A stretch of 64,000 nt of DNA from Rhyzopertha dominica (lineage: Eukaryota > Arthropoda > Insecta > Coleoptera > Bostrichidae), in assembly GCA_025024175.1 (NCBI GenBank), contig QCXZ01000047.1:1-64000 (forward strand). The letters run 5' to 3'. Each line of letters begins with the position of its first letter. The first letter of the stretch is position 1. A program made the translations under genes and the position numbers. The notes under the pieces are model-generated. The model saw only the letters and a program-made list of their open reading frames with translations. It did no database searches and had not been told where the DNA came from. Shown here in pieces: positions 12,801 through 23,800 of the stretch.

Positions 12801-14989
12801 TTATGGTGAAACGTCCGGCAGTTGTGCGATTATATAACCTTTCCATGGGAGGTGTGGACAAGAGCGACTTTCTGATTGCTCTATATCGCACGTTCATTAG
12901 ATCGAAGAAATGGACGTTGCGAGTAATTTTCCATTACTTCAATTTGGGCGTTTGTAATTCTTGGTTAGAATATCAAGCAGATATGGGACGAAATGGAGTA
13001 CCAGCAAAATCTAGGATGGATTTATTACAATTCACCATGGCAGTCGTTGATGGTTTGGCATTCTCAGATTGCTTAGTAAATACACCAAGACGAGGCAGAC
13101 CGTTATCCGGAAGTCCCAGAAATTCACCCGCACCGATAAAACGTCAAAAACCTCTGACTGATCCTGTAAAAGATATCAGATCTGATAATGTGGGACATTG
13201 GCCAGTTCATATCGATGGTCATGAGCAGCGGTGCAAGCTCGAAACTTGTGGAGGTCGCTCACGTATTCAGTGTGAAAAGTGCCAAGTAGCTCTCTGCTTA
13301 TCGAAATTTAGGAATTGTTTCAAAACATTCCATTGTAATTAAGTTATGTTACTTTCATTTTACATAAATAATAAAACCATTTTTCATTTCTATAAATAAT
13401 CNTTACCTACCTGTCAACCTNGTGGTGGCAATTGCCACTGCTCCCTGGTTCCTATACCACTTACTTNTACTCACTNAAAATTTGGTGGGGGGGTTTCTAA
13501 GAGGGTGCCGGTCAATAATACGTACCAGAAAAATTTTTATTTTGAAAATCAAAAATTCAGGGCTGAAAGGGCTAGGCTTAGCATTACCTGATATGGTTTT
13601 TCCACGTGTATCTAGTGGTGCTCTTCCTTGCGCAAGAAGACTGGAAATTCTTCGAATCCGTTGAGCACCAGTATTAATGAAAGCTTTTTGCATACAGCAA
13701 TAATTTTACTAGATGAACCTGTCACAAAATAACTGATATTATATCCTCTATTCTTCGGATTTTCTTTACGTGGTCGTTTTTGTTTTATTTCACACTTTCC
13801 CATAAGCCCTTGTAAGTAGGAATCTTGTGCACCCTTGCTTCAGAATTTATTAATAATTTCATTCCTGACAACTGCACTCACTTTTTGAAAGCACTTCAAA
13901 CGACAACTACAATGATACATCTAAACAAACACAGATATAAGTGAAACTTGCAATCTCACACATGTAAGATCCAACTGACCTAGGAGTTCTAAATTAAGTT
14001 TGTTCGCTGACTGGGCTTCTGATAGCGATTAGAAGAGCACCCCAACTTTGACCGAAAAAATATTTTTAGCAATGAGACGAATTTTTTAATAAGCAGCTTT
14101 GCTAGCAAACAAAATTGACGCCAAATCACACGATGTCCACAAGGTTACAACCCATCTACAAAAACTGACCGATTAGTGCGGATTTTGGGCCGGTGGCGTC
14201 ATTGGTCCGCACTTTTTTTAAAACTACCTTTGGTGAGGCCATCACCGTTACAGGCGAGCGCTAAAGGCGATGCTAATTAATTTCGTTCGGCCTAAATTGG
14301 ACCATATGTCTATAAAGTATCGGGTCTATGCCAATAAGCCACAATCGACCGATGCACTCAAAGTCAATATAACCCAGGCCATCTATGCGGTAGTCATTGA
14401 AAATGAAGCCGCGGCCGACGTTTGAGCGATGTCATATTTCATAGAAAATGACATGTCCTTTCAAATAAAAAAAAATTTTTGTTAATACTTTATACACATC
14501 TTGTTTTATTCAGTTATTAAATTATTTCAACATCAACCCGTCCCTATTGGAAAACCCTTTATAAGTGAAATTATTTAGCCTACTGATTTCGTACCGCATA
14601 ATGTAAACGTATTCGAAATTATATATTTCGTTCTAATAAACACATGTGACAGATCGAGAAGTTTCTTCTGCATCTCTCATCTCTGCTCATCAAAGTAAGG
14701 CAAATCAAAAAGTGACATACATGAACACAAATCGAAAACATCAGCGTATTGTACCAGCGATGATCAGGTTGCCATCCATCAAGAGCACCTCTAATCATCT
14801 GTATCGTGTGTATTACAAAAAATAGAGGCAGGTATATCTTGCACATCAGCTTAATAAAGACGTTCTCGTAATACAACATCGTCAGTTTTCTAAACAGCGG
14901 TAGGTAATTTTCCAAAATAAATTAAACTGTACATAATGCCTAGTTATACTAAAGTTATTACCTCCCATAGATTTAGGTGTAAACTCCAT
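6809..14989 (-). CDS. Odorant receptor OR-B (7tm_6 family), seven exons
   Basis: Insect odorant receptors are seven-helix ligand-gated channels that work with the Orco co-receptor in sensory neuron membranes. Exons on the minus strand are 14989-14962 (28 nt, starts MEFTPKSMG), 14911-14721, 8693-8206 (488 nt), 8144-8042 (103 nt), 7372-7283 (90 nt), 7230-7075 (156 nt) and a tentative last exon 6943-6809. All internal junctions are GT/AG and phases join (1,0,2,0,0,0). Intron 1 is only 50 nt. Exon 6 carries the conserved C-terminal signature (FADELYKCRWYYW, FAQKEQAV). Total is about 396 residues if the last exon is right; that exon (begins RLYCYNFILAFLAKL) is the least certain part. Sizes of exons 1, 4, 5 and 6 equal those of OR-A, its divergent neighbour. 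Intron 2 (about 6 kb) is filled by nested transposons. No frame break was seen in exons 1-6. Confidence 0.78.
9440..9600 (-). mobile_element. LINE 3'-terminal fragment with tail hairpin
   Basis: On the minus strand this is an AT-rich 3' UTR that ends in a hairpin (stem CGGTAC/GTACCG at 9478-9506, loop with TTTGGGC) followed by an (AAAT)n tail at 9447-9466. The arrangement is the same as at the end of the larger LINE at 59.96-62.5 kb, although the stem bases differ. It is a severely 5'-truncated insertion in OR-B intron 2. The upstream limit is approximate. Confidence 0.5.
9960..11074 (-). pseudogene. Insect mobile-type gene (DTC..C / SDSCAAQNRN family), C-terminal two thirds
   Basis: Minus-strand pieces in several frames read, in order: FARPQVDTCYECEQLEVKI (near 10.9 kb), LPVVPVQDSFYLRQLSYNVF (10.7 kb), HLHLFSDSCAAQNRNHTVI (10.5 kb), RGHSLLPND, a WWPTYYKK block (10.2 kb) and IPEERRLFFEEILQWPT (10.0 kb). 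This order is that of a large family of insect proteins found in many copies per genome and probably transposon-encoded. The spaced acidic residues (FSD, later ND) suggest an RNase H-fold transposase, which is inference. Frameshifts and ambiguous bases break it. Its N-terminal part continues at 13572-13920; the piggyBac-like element interrupts it. Confidence 0.6.
11079..13571 (+). mobile_element. piggyBac-like DNA transposon with CTAG target duplication
   Basis: The ends are 15-bp inverted repeats, CCCTTTCGGCCCTGA at 11079-11093 and its near-perfect complement (one mismatch) at 13557-13571. A CTAG flanks each side (11075-11078 and 13572-13575). Subterminal inverted repeats with GGTGGCAA/TTGCCACC lie at about 11096-11120 and 13421-13440, as is usual for piggyBac relatives. 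Inside is a decayed transposase gene. Canonical piggyBac elements duplicate TTAA, so CTAG is unusual. The element is inserted in an older mobile gene whose frame resumes exactly across one CTAG. Confidence 0.75.
11263..13342 (+). pseudogene. piggyBac-type transposase (DDE_Tnp_1_7, PGBD-like), frameshifted
   Basis: A short first exon (11263-11293, MDPDNLKYLY) appears to splice (GT at 11294, AG at 11511-11512) to the main exon starting GDDGIPPMNF at 11513. An acidic N-terminal stretch (about 11620-11750) is typical of the family. The catalytic core follows: CIDESIIPFKG (near 12270), LFCDNYFTS (near 12510) and GGVDKSD (near 12850), so the three catalytic Asp residues of piggyBac transposases are still present. 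The C-terminal cysteine-rich zinc-binding domain (Cys/His pattern at about 13200-13340) ends at the stop at 13340-13342. Frame changes at about 11800 (an A-run), in 12040-12220 and at about 12770 inactivate it. These could be decay or, at the A-run, sequencing error. Confidence 0.75.
13572..13920 (-). pseudogene. Insect mobile-type gene, N-terminal part, split by piggyBac insertion
   Basis: On the minus strand from 13920: MYHCSCRLKCFQKVS, later KQKRPRKENPKNRGYN, then KAFINTGAQRIRRISSLLAQ and DTRGKTISGNAKP. The order of a CxC..C block, a basic linker, a helix ending in RIRRI and a 'D.RGK' block is the usual N-terminal half of the family whose C-terminal part lies at 9960-11074. The frame passes through the duplicated CTAG as GNAKP then SLIVEQIK at 11078, which shows that the two parts were one gene before the piggyBac-like element inserted. 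Small frame changes exist near 13690. Confidence 0.6.
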
Positions 14990-15800
14990 AATAACAACTT
15001 CACAGGTTCCTTGAAGTCCTTAATCTACAATTTAAGCGGCTACGTTTTCTCCCTGAATGCGTAGCTCGTTAACATAATGTATACATGAAGTTGGCTACAA
15101 ATGTATCAGTAATAAGGCTTAGTACTCAGTTGGAGTTTCCAATATTTAGAACATAACTCAATGTTTAATTTCATACAACAGTCAAACTTCGGCTCAGTGA
15201 TCAAGTAACGGCAACCAGCGTATTAATAAATACACAGTGGATAAGAAAAATGAGCTCATTCGTAGCCTTTAACAGTCTAACGAGCCTAGAACTGTAATCC
15301 CAAACAAGTGGCCTAGCAATATAAACGGAGTCTTACGGTGTAGTATGTAATTTTTTAAAGAAATTAAGGATTTGCTGTGTATTTTCAGAACCTTTAGCAA
15401 TTCGTCCTTCGTTTAAATTATCTTAGTTTCAACACTACCCCATACTATTGTTGGTATTCCTATCGGAGAAATTCAGTAATTTGTAGTTCTGCTTAGAAAC
15501 CTAGAAGCGCGGCAAAAAGCCATTATGTTTTGCGACCTTTGCGTCGCCACTACATGTGTCTTGTCACTCAGAATTGATATCAGCTTTAGTTTAAAATCTA
15601 ATGGTCTGTATACTCATAATTAATATACATTTATGTACACGGTACTTCAGTAACCGTGTCTGTATCTGAAATCGTCGAGGAAAACGTTTTAAATTAAACT
15701 TATAAATCCCAAGGAATACTCGATAAGTCCATGTAGCATATTTTATACACGGTGTTCAGTTTTTCAGTACCGAACCAAACTTGCATCTTTTTTAATATGA
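14990..15800. other. OR-B upstream region, no gene seen
   Basis: This is the presumptive promoter side of OR-B and part of the 2.86-kb interval shared with the divergent OR-A. It is AT-rich without a coding frame, and no core promoter element could be assigned with confidence. Confidence 0.4.
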
Positions 15801-15861
15801 TCATTAACTGTTTATGCGAATTTTGATTATAAATCGAGTTCTAAGCCAAAAACAATTAGTG

Positions 15862-16129
15862 CCTAAAGACGATTTGGAATTAATCCTTTGGTTTAATTTT
15901 AAATCGTCTACACAAACATCTCTTTCATTATAATGACCTTCCAAATCCTTCTCCTCACAAATGCATTCTATTTCATCTTGAATTGTTTCAAATTCAGCCA
16001 AAATTGTCTTTATTATATCAACTCTTAAAAGCAATTCATTGATCCAATTTTTTGGGATCAATTTGAATTCCATCAAAAGAATGATATGAAATTAGTGAAT
16101 TTTCGCTTGATACCTAATTCAGTTGCCAT
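15862..16129 (-). pseudogene. BEL/Pao-like gag N-terminal fragment (DUF1759-type)
   Basis: Minus-strand frames carry a helical segment with ELLLRVDIIKTILAEFETIQ, then EIECICEEKDLEGHYNERD. The pattern of a heptad-rich helix with 'F...Q..IE....E....ERD' is typical of the N-terminus of BEL/Pao retrotransposon Gag. The mirror copy at 46312-46613 differs by substitutions and small indels and keeps a longer readable stretch. No capsid, protease or RT follows. Confidence 0.45.
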
Positions 16130-16518
16130 AACACCAACAACTGAAAATTAATTGCAAATGGCAAATTTAATATAGATACTTGAAATGACATAAACCTATC
16201 AGAGTGAGAAAATGATTTGGAATACTTTAAAACATGCAAAAAAAGTACGCTGGCCACCCTTTCAGCGGAACAAACTGCTAATTTAAATTACTCACGCGCT
16301 ACTAGTACAGCAGGAACAACGTGAAGAATATTTTGGCCACTTCAAAAATTATCTTCCATCACATAGGAATGCGAGTAACCAAATTATCAATGTATATAAT
16401 ATAGTTTCTTCTCTAATAATAACTGGATCCGGCTCGAAGGACCAAATGTTACAATGGAGTGGACTGTATTTTAAATGGTAATTGTGAAAATTAATTTATT
16501 TGGACATATATTTGACAA

Positions 16519-17158
16519 TTAATAATATAATGTATCTTGGTAACATATGAATGTGTGATCTGCATATACTGCTGTAGTACGGTCTATCCACCCTGAAACC
16601 TTAAATTTAAGCAGTGACGCAACTAGATTCCGATCGAAAACCTGACTGTCTGACAAAATATTATATTTATCAAGATGATTCCGAATCTGCCTAACCATAA
16701 TCTTTTGTAAAATTTTGGATAGTACTGGTAAAATTGAGACCAGCCTAAGATGATTGTAACTGTTGATATCTTTACCTTTCCTTAGAGCAAAATTTTTTAA
16801 ATTCTCCAAGAATCCGGAAACTGGCAATCGATAATACAACTGTTTATAATATGCAATATATATGGCAAAACATAGGGACAACAAAAAACAATCATATCTA
16901 TATTTACTCCATCCCATCCAACTGCCTTAGACTTTATTTCACACAAACAATTACGAACAATTATATCATCCACCGTGTCAAACGAAAACTGTTCCTCATT
17001 ATATTGTTGGAATAGTACTGCACAATATGTTGCAGTGGTTCAGCTGGAACATCTTGTAAAAAGAAATTATTGATTTCTTCTGCGTTATTTACATAATCGG
17101 GCAAACTAAAATTATTATTTTTCTGAATAATATCTAAAACCTCTAAAGTTGTCACCAT
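16519..17158 (-). pseudogene. LINE reverse-transcriptase N-terminal fragment
   Basis: Minus-strand pieces include KGKDINSYNHLRLVSILP and LSKILQKIMVRQIRNHL, matching the 'P.KK....NDLRPISILP.LSKI.EKI...Q' region just before the fingers domain of LINE reverse transcriptases. The mirror copy at 45319-45921 preserves the preceding 'VGWDGVNIDMI' block better. Neither copy contains the YADD active site. This lies in the OR-A/OR-B intergenic region and is a decayed, truncated insertion. Confidence 0.6.
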
Positions 17159-17852
17159 TAAACTTATTTATGCAATATTCAAATATAAATATATTTCCTT
17201 GAATATATGCGTTTTGTTGCTCCTTGCTTCTCATACAACTATAGTGGCTATAGAGCTCCCCCTGGTGAGCTGGGAGGCCGTCCTAGTGTCAGCTAACAGC
17301 GGGTTTTCTGCAGTAATTCACCTGGCGCGCGACCTACNNCCTCCTCCGCTATAAAAAAGCTAGCGACGGCAGGAACCCGGNATCTTGTTCCATTGCTATA
17401 GGCTAGTGTATTACGTAGTAGAAAAAAAACTACGTTGCAATGACTACCTATCATAAATACGAAATGTAGGGTATTCCTATTAAAACGATAAAAGGTTATA
17501 TACTATAACTATTACGTCCTCATGAAGGAATAATCGTAATCTAAAAGTATGACTATCAACAGTTCACTAGTACCTTATCGACGGCTTAGCCCCGTCATTA
17601 TACCCTTCTGGCATTTACATAAATACCAAACACACATTAGTACCAAAGTTCAGCTGTCCGGAAATAATTATAATGTCTGATTTACCTCATTACGAATCAT
17701 GTAAACGATTTCAAATAACCCTTCAATTATTCAGAAAGTGGGCGATTGCATCTAAACTGTTAAATACTACTGTACGTAGCAATGCCAAAGCAGTTTTCTA
17801 ATATCAGTCAAACTGAGGATAAATTAACACTTTTTAAGTATTGAAAGTGCAC

Positions 17853-20800
17853 ATGGATTTCAAAGCGAAACCGTGGAAAAGTAAAACCACATCCATTCTG
17901 AAAGGACTAGCCTAATTTAATTATGTCGTAGATGATTACATTGCATTTATTAAATGGTTGCCAATGATCTATTACAAGAACGTCTATGTAAGATTATTTT
18001 GCAAATATTATGTACTAGTATCTGCAGCAATGCACATGGGTATTACTCTAGAAGGACTGTTTAACAATTGGGAAACGCATGGATGGCGTAATTATGTTCT
18101 GTTCGGAATCAATTTACAAGTAAGTGGGACTCTTGGTCTGCAAGATTCCGTGCCTATTCTTACTAATACATAATATGTAATGCAAAATATTGTCTAGTGG
18201 TGAAGTGACTTAGTAGCACTAGGAATTAGTATGTTTCGAACCGAGACACATAGGCAACAACATCATGTATAATGTACAGACAAGCACTGAGTGTTGATGT
18301 AGCTTACCAAAGATTAAGGAACTAATAGTTATGGCTTTTCTTCTCCCTAAATAAAAACATGTATAATGTTATATATTTATCATTCAATCGGAGAATAGGA
18401 AATAGTTGTCGAATAATAATAAAAAAATATATATTTAGTTGCGCTATTCGGGTACTATAATTTCCAGTGAAATGATATTATCCAGCCTAACGCGCGCCGG
18501 CAACTAGGGGTAATTGTTCCACTTTATGTGCCAAGAGTGACCCTGCATAGTATAAAAACCTCACATTTGAGCTGCAAGTGTAATGGATACTATAAATACA
18601 AATTTTTAAACTACAATTAGTTTTGCCGTGTCAAAATTGAAGTAACAAGCGCCGGCGCGTAGAAATGCTGCCAAGTATGCACGACAATTTGCAGACTACA
18701 GATTACTTCCCCTTAGAAGTAGCCAGGTGGCTTTGTCATCATCTCATTTGTTGCCGACATCTAAAATTTTAGTAATGACCCACTAATATCTTTGGCATTG
18801 TATATAGTATATTTAGCTAAGATGCAGACCGCAGAGCATAGACATGCATTTAATCATATACTTATTAGCTGAATATACCGCTCACATCCCCTTCTTTCAA
18901 TGTGCAAGCTTGGAAGCCCACATCTCAAGTGAGAGGAAGATATATCTTTCGTCCTTATTGATATTCGCCTGCATTAAAGCGCATGAATTCTGTGCTCTAA
19001 AACTTCTCCCTCATCGAAAACTACAAACGAAGAAGCGAGAACCCACCTATATTTTCGTCTGTACATGCGCATTGATACCGAAAATATACACGAAAAGATC
19101 TTATGTTGTCTTCACTTTCGGTATGATCTGAGCAGTATATTTAGCTAATAAGTATATGCATTTAATGGACCAAGTTATGATCTGCTGATGTATTCTTCCA
19201 AGAAGATGGCCACTGTTTTCAATTCCCTATTTCCCTATTTAGCCCATTAAAAAGTTACATTTGGGGTTCAAAGCACGCAATTTTATTTTTTAAATGTCAA
19301 GGGGGTTAGTATAAAGTTAAATCCATGTTTGTGGGGTTGCAAATCTTGTCCCGCGGCCACCATCTTGTAAAAATGCTGCGAATTGTTTTTACGATATACC
19401 GGACAAACTATTCGTCGCACAGAAAATTTGTAAAAACATGTTTTGTTGCAAATTAAATTTTCTATAACCCTGGTTCCGTAACTTTTAGTTGTAGATCCAA
19501 AAATAAAGTTATTAAAGAAAATAGATGAAAATTTTGAAACAAATTTTCTTTTCGACATAAATAATATCAGAGCATTTTGACAGAGGGGTTTTCAAGGAAT
19601 AATTCACATTACAAATTTTTCAAATTGTATTTATTCATTAGGGTTACACCGACGCGAAACATACACTATTCTCTAATACTCGGAAGTTATATATTAATAT
19701 AAAATGGAGAAACATTTACATGATTGACATTTTAATGTTGTTAATAATTAGTTATTGACTCCTTTCCGTACCCCTTACGAGGTAGTCTGGTGCCGTGTTT
19801 TTTACGTCCTATCTCCAGTAGGCATAATCTTCTAGCCAACATAATTATTAGTATAATTAGGAATATCAAACTAAAGTTTCCCAATCTACAGTATCCTCAG
19901 TCTCTTTGATGGGCCGGGCGGCGACTCACGACCTCGTTGACCTGACCTTGTTTAGGAAGGACGGAGAATGAAGTGACGTCATTGTTGGCAGTTCACATTT
20001 AAATTATGCTCCTCAATAAATTTTAATATCTCCATTATGTTGATGCAGGTTTCCTTAGAACAATTCAGACACACTACAGAACATTTGAGACCTGCCTTCC
20101 GACATCGACACACTGTTCCGCAGCTTCCTTTGCATCGACAGAATATCAACTTTAAAAGCTCATAGCGTGTTGGAGGTTTTCAGCTTTGAACAGGTATCTG
20201 TATTGGTCCACATGTTTGCCAGTCGCAGCCTTAAGGGTCGTTGTAATTCCCGAGCCACGACTGGACCTGGCTGTGTCTTATGTTGGAGGAAGTGAAGAAA
20301 CATTAAATGTATTCTTTGTTACTGACTTGGCGAATCGTTTATATCTCAGATTGTCAAGAGAATTACCATCTCTATTGCTATCATATAAAGAGATGAAAAA
20401 ACGTGCTCCAATGGCAGTGAGCAATGTATGGTCGACTTTTTCACGCAGGAATAATTCTGTTCATTGCTCGTTATCCTCATCATTTGTTTTGTATTGCTCA
20501 ATTAGGTAAGGTTTTTACTCCTTTTGCCTTTACAATTCTCTTGTTTTACTTCTCGCTAAAGGTTTTTTTGCAAATAAAGCAATCGCTCATGATGGAATAA
20601 CACTAAATGCACGCGTAAAAAAGCTAAAATACTCACGACAAAATTCAAAATAGCTGTCACAAAACTAGAAATTTTGTCCACAAAATTTAAAATCGTGTCC
20701 ATAAAAGTCAAAATACTTTTCACAATTAAATACGTAGCACAACTGGAAGAAAACTAAGAAGGGCATCTGCGCATACTATGGACGAAAAATAATAATAATA

Positions 20801-23800
20801 TTTTTTTCTTCAAACGGCTACCTTGATCTTTTTGACTAGCACAGTATTTTACAAAATGTACAGTCAGTCTGATTAGAAATTGTTAACAACGTTAGGATGT
20901 CAATAATTTATACGTTTCTTATAATAATAATGAAACGATGAAAGAAAATGATGCCTAATCATTCATAGACTTACGAGTACTGGAGAATAGTATAAGTTTC
21001 GCATCACTGTAAAACCCTAATAAATAAATAAAATTTAAAAAGTTTTTAATGAGAATTGTTCCTTGGAAAAATTAAATTGCTTGCTCTGACTTTGCGCACC
21101 AAGCCCTAAAAATGTAACATTTAAATGGATAAATTATAATCATGTCATGTCAGAAACATACAGGTACATGCATAATACAAGATAATTTATTATTTATTTT
21201 TACCTCCAATTTGGAAAATATTTCTTTCAGACTTATTACAAGTTTTTAATAGTTTGCAATTGTTGCAGGAAATCATCACAATAGTAATATTGAGTAGAGT
21301 ATATCGTGATACACAGATTTTAGATATGGAAATGAACCAAACCTTCTGGGATATCGAGTCGTTCTCTACCGAAGCAAGCAGCAATGTATTACGAGATCTG
21401 ACAATTATGAAGCTCTTTACATATAGCCAGTGGGCAAATATATTTGTTGTCAGCGCAGAAATACTTCTCATAGGCTTACGTCCGGATTGGCAGTTCATCC
21501 CTCGTAACAATTTCATATTAGTTGCATTCAATATTGGGTTTGTGGCCCATGTCGTAGCTGGGTACCTGGTTGTCTATATGTATGGATTCATTTTCTACTA
21601 TTACACTCTTCATGGAAGTGTACAGCTCCAGCTCCTGACGCAGTGTATTACCGAAATGGACAAGGACCTTTCACGGTCCGGTTTGAAATCTGATGGAGAA
21701 GCCTATCAGCGCAATGTACATAATTGGCTCCTGCTGATAATTAAGCACCATTATGGCCTAGTAAGGTGAGTCTTTTGTTTTATAAATAGGGTTAGCTGGA
21801 TAATTCGGTTCTTTCAACGAAAACTAAAGTAACTCCAGTTTTACACCTTTAAAGAATCGGATATGCATATTCTGCTTTCGATGTCCAATGAAAATAAAAA
21901 TATCTTTTCACGGAGCAGCTTCAGCCTTCGTATTCCCACTTACATCAGTCCGCCCGCCGCGATTATAGGCGACGTTCTGCCCTGGTCGGTCTACTCTCTT
22001 CGCCCGCCTGAAGAGCCCCAACAGGGCGAAACTAGTCGTAAGGTGAGAATAGACTGCACTGGGCCGGTGTCTATTCAGAGTTTATAGATCGCCCAGCTCG
22101 CAGAGTTTAGATGGTACTGAGGGCTTCAGCCTTCGCATTCCCACTTAAATCAGACTATTGTAAAGAACGTGTAATTCATGAATTTACCAATGCAAAATTA
22201 AAATCCGGTATGTGTACCTCATACGTAAAACAAACTAAACAACTAGCATCATAGAGGTTACTTCAAAGTAACCGTGTTTTATTCGGACAGATGTTTAAAT
22301 GAGTAAATAAAATAGACAGGTACCGTTACAAACCAAGATCTCGTGCTAAAAATGCTCTCAAAAAAACTATCAACATCATACGAATCTCCGATTCTTCATT
22401 GACTGGTTAAAGAGCTCGTACAGAAATAGTGACTTAAAAAATATATGTTGTTTAATTTGGAAGCACTTAACAGTACGTATACATAATATATTATTGGATC
22501 AATGCAAATAATGTAACAGACAATTAAAATTTCAAGAAAAACTGTTATAAAATAATTAAATATACATATAAATAGACTTGGTATAAAAAATTTTTAAGAA
22601 AACGAAAATAAAATGCAGAGCACAAAAATGTAACTAGTACCTAATATTAAATAAGATTATAAAAGCAATTTCGGTGAAAATCTAACACATTTTGCTTGCA
22701 TCGTCGAGATGTATTTCATTTCATTTCTTACATCTAGAAAGCAAAAAATAAATACATGTTAATCATCGACAGGCCAAGCATATCCAACGATCCTGATTTT
22801 TTAAGCTAGGAGACAGACTTCCCAACATTTTTACTTGCAATTGCACGTATACAGGTACCACAATGCTTCTTATACCCTAAGATTTTTTTTCAGTAGAGTT
22901 TCAAGTGACTGAAATAAAATTTAGCAGCGAGATTCGACTCAACATAAAGACCAAAACTAAACACGGACTTCTTACTTAAATTATATTAATGCTACTAAAG
23001 AAATGATAAAATTTAGAAATTTCAACCCTCTGCAAACGAGGCATTTTGGCATGTACATTTTAGTTCCCTATTCATTATCCACATGATTTATATCGACGTG
23101 TTCCACACTATGAAAAAATATAAGAAAACTTTTAAACAATTTATAGATTAGCGACTTTTTTAATATTTTGATGGCTACGAACGTGTCCTAAATTCGTCAT
23201 TTTTAATAATAAGCCAGGGAAACACCACTGCGACGACGTTTTCATTTATTGTGATACAGACTAAAGCAAATAAATGTTACAGTAAGCTTTGATGTGTATA
23301 ATTAAATACTTTAAGTATAGAACAGTGCTCAATGAACGGTCTTTAGCAGTATACTACTATTCTCTCGTTATGCACTGCACATAGCTACTAAAAAAGTATA
23401 TGCGAGTTCTGTGCGAGGCGGACCTATTTTGTGACGTAGGCGTCAAGAGCGACAGCACTACATGCCGGCCTGTTATTATGAACGACCTAGGTAGTACCCA
23501 TTAAAGCAACTAGGTGGCTTTGTCATCATGTCAATGTTAAAGCCACTATATCTTATAAAATACCGCAATTGGCAGCCATTTTGATTGCAACTAGAGGTGG
23601 GAATGGTGGGAAGTAAGCAAACGAACGAAGTGTACTGTTATAGTTCGCTTGCAGTTACAAGTCCCTAACATAGTTTGAAACGAATTGTGTATTTTATTCT
23701 GACGAACTAAATTATTCAGCGTGGTGCAACTGAATAGTAAACAAAGTTCCTTCTTTTGCTCACTTCCCACACTACACATTTCTAGCTGATGCTGACAGAT

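Noticed and set aside
21190..21531. Minus-strand 113-codon frame opposite OR-A exon 3
   Set aside because: Antisense shadow of a well-supported receptor exon; the same applies to 40942-41280.
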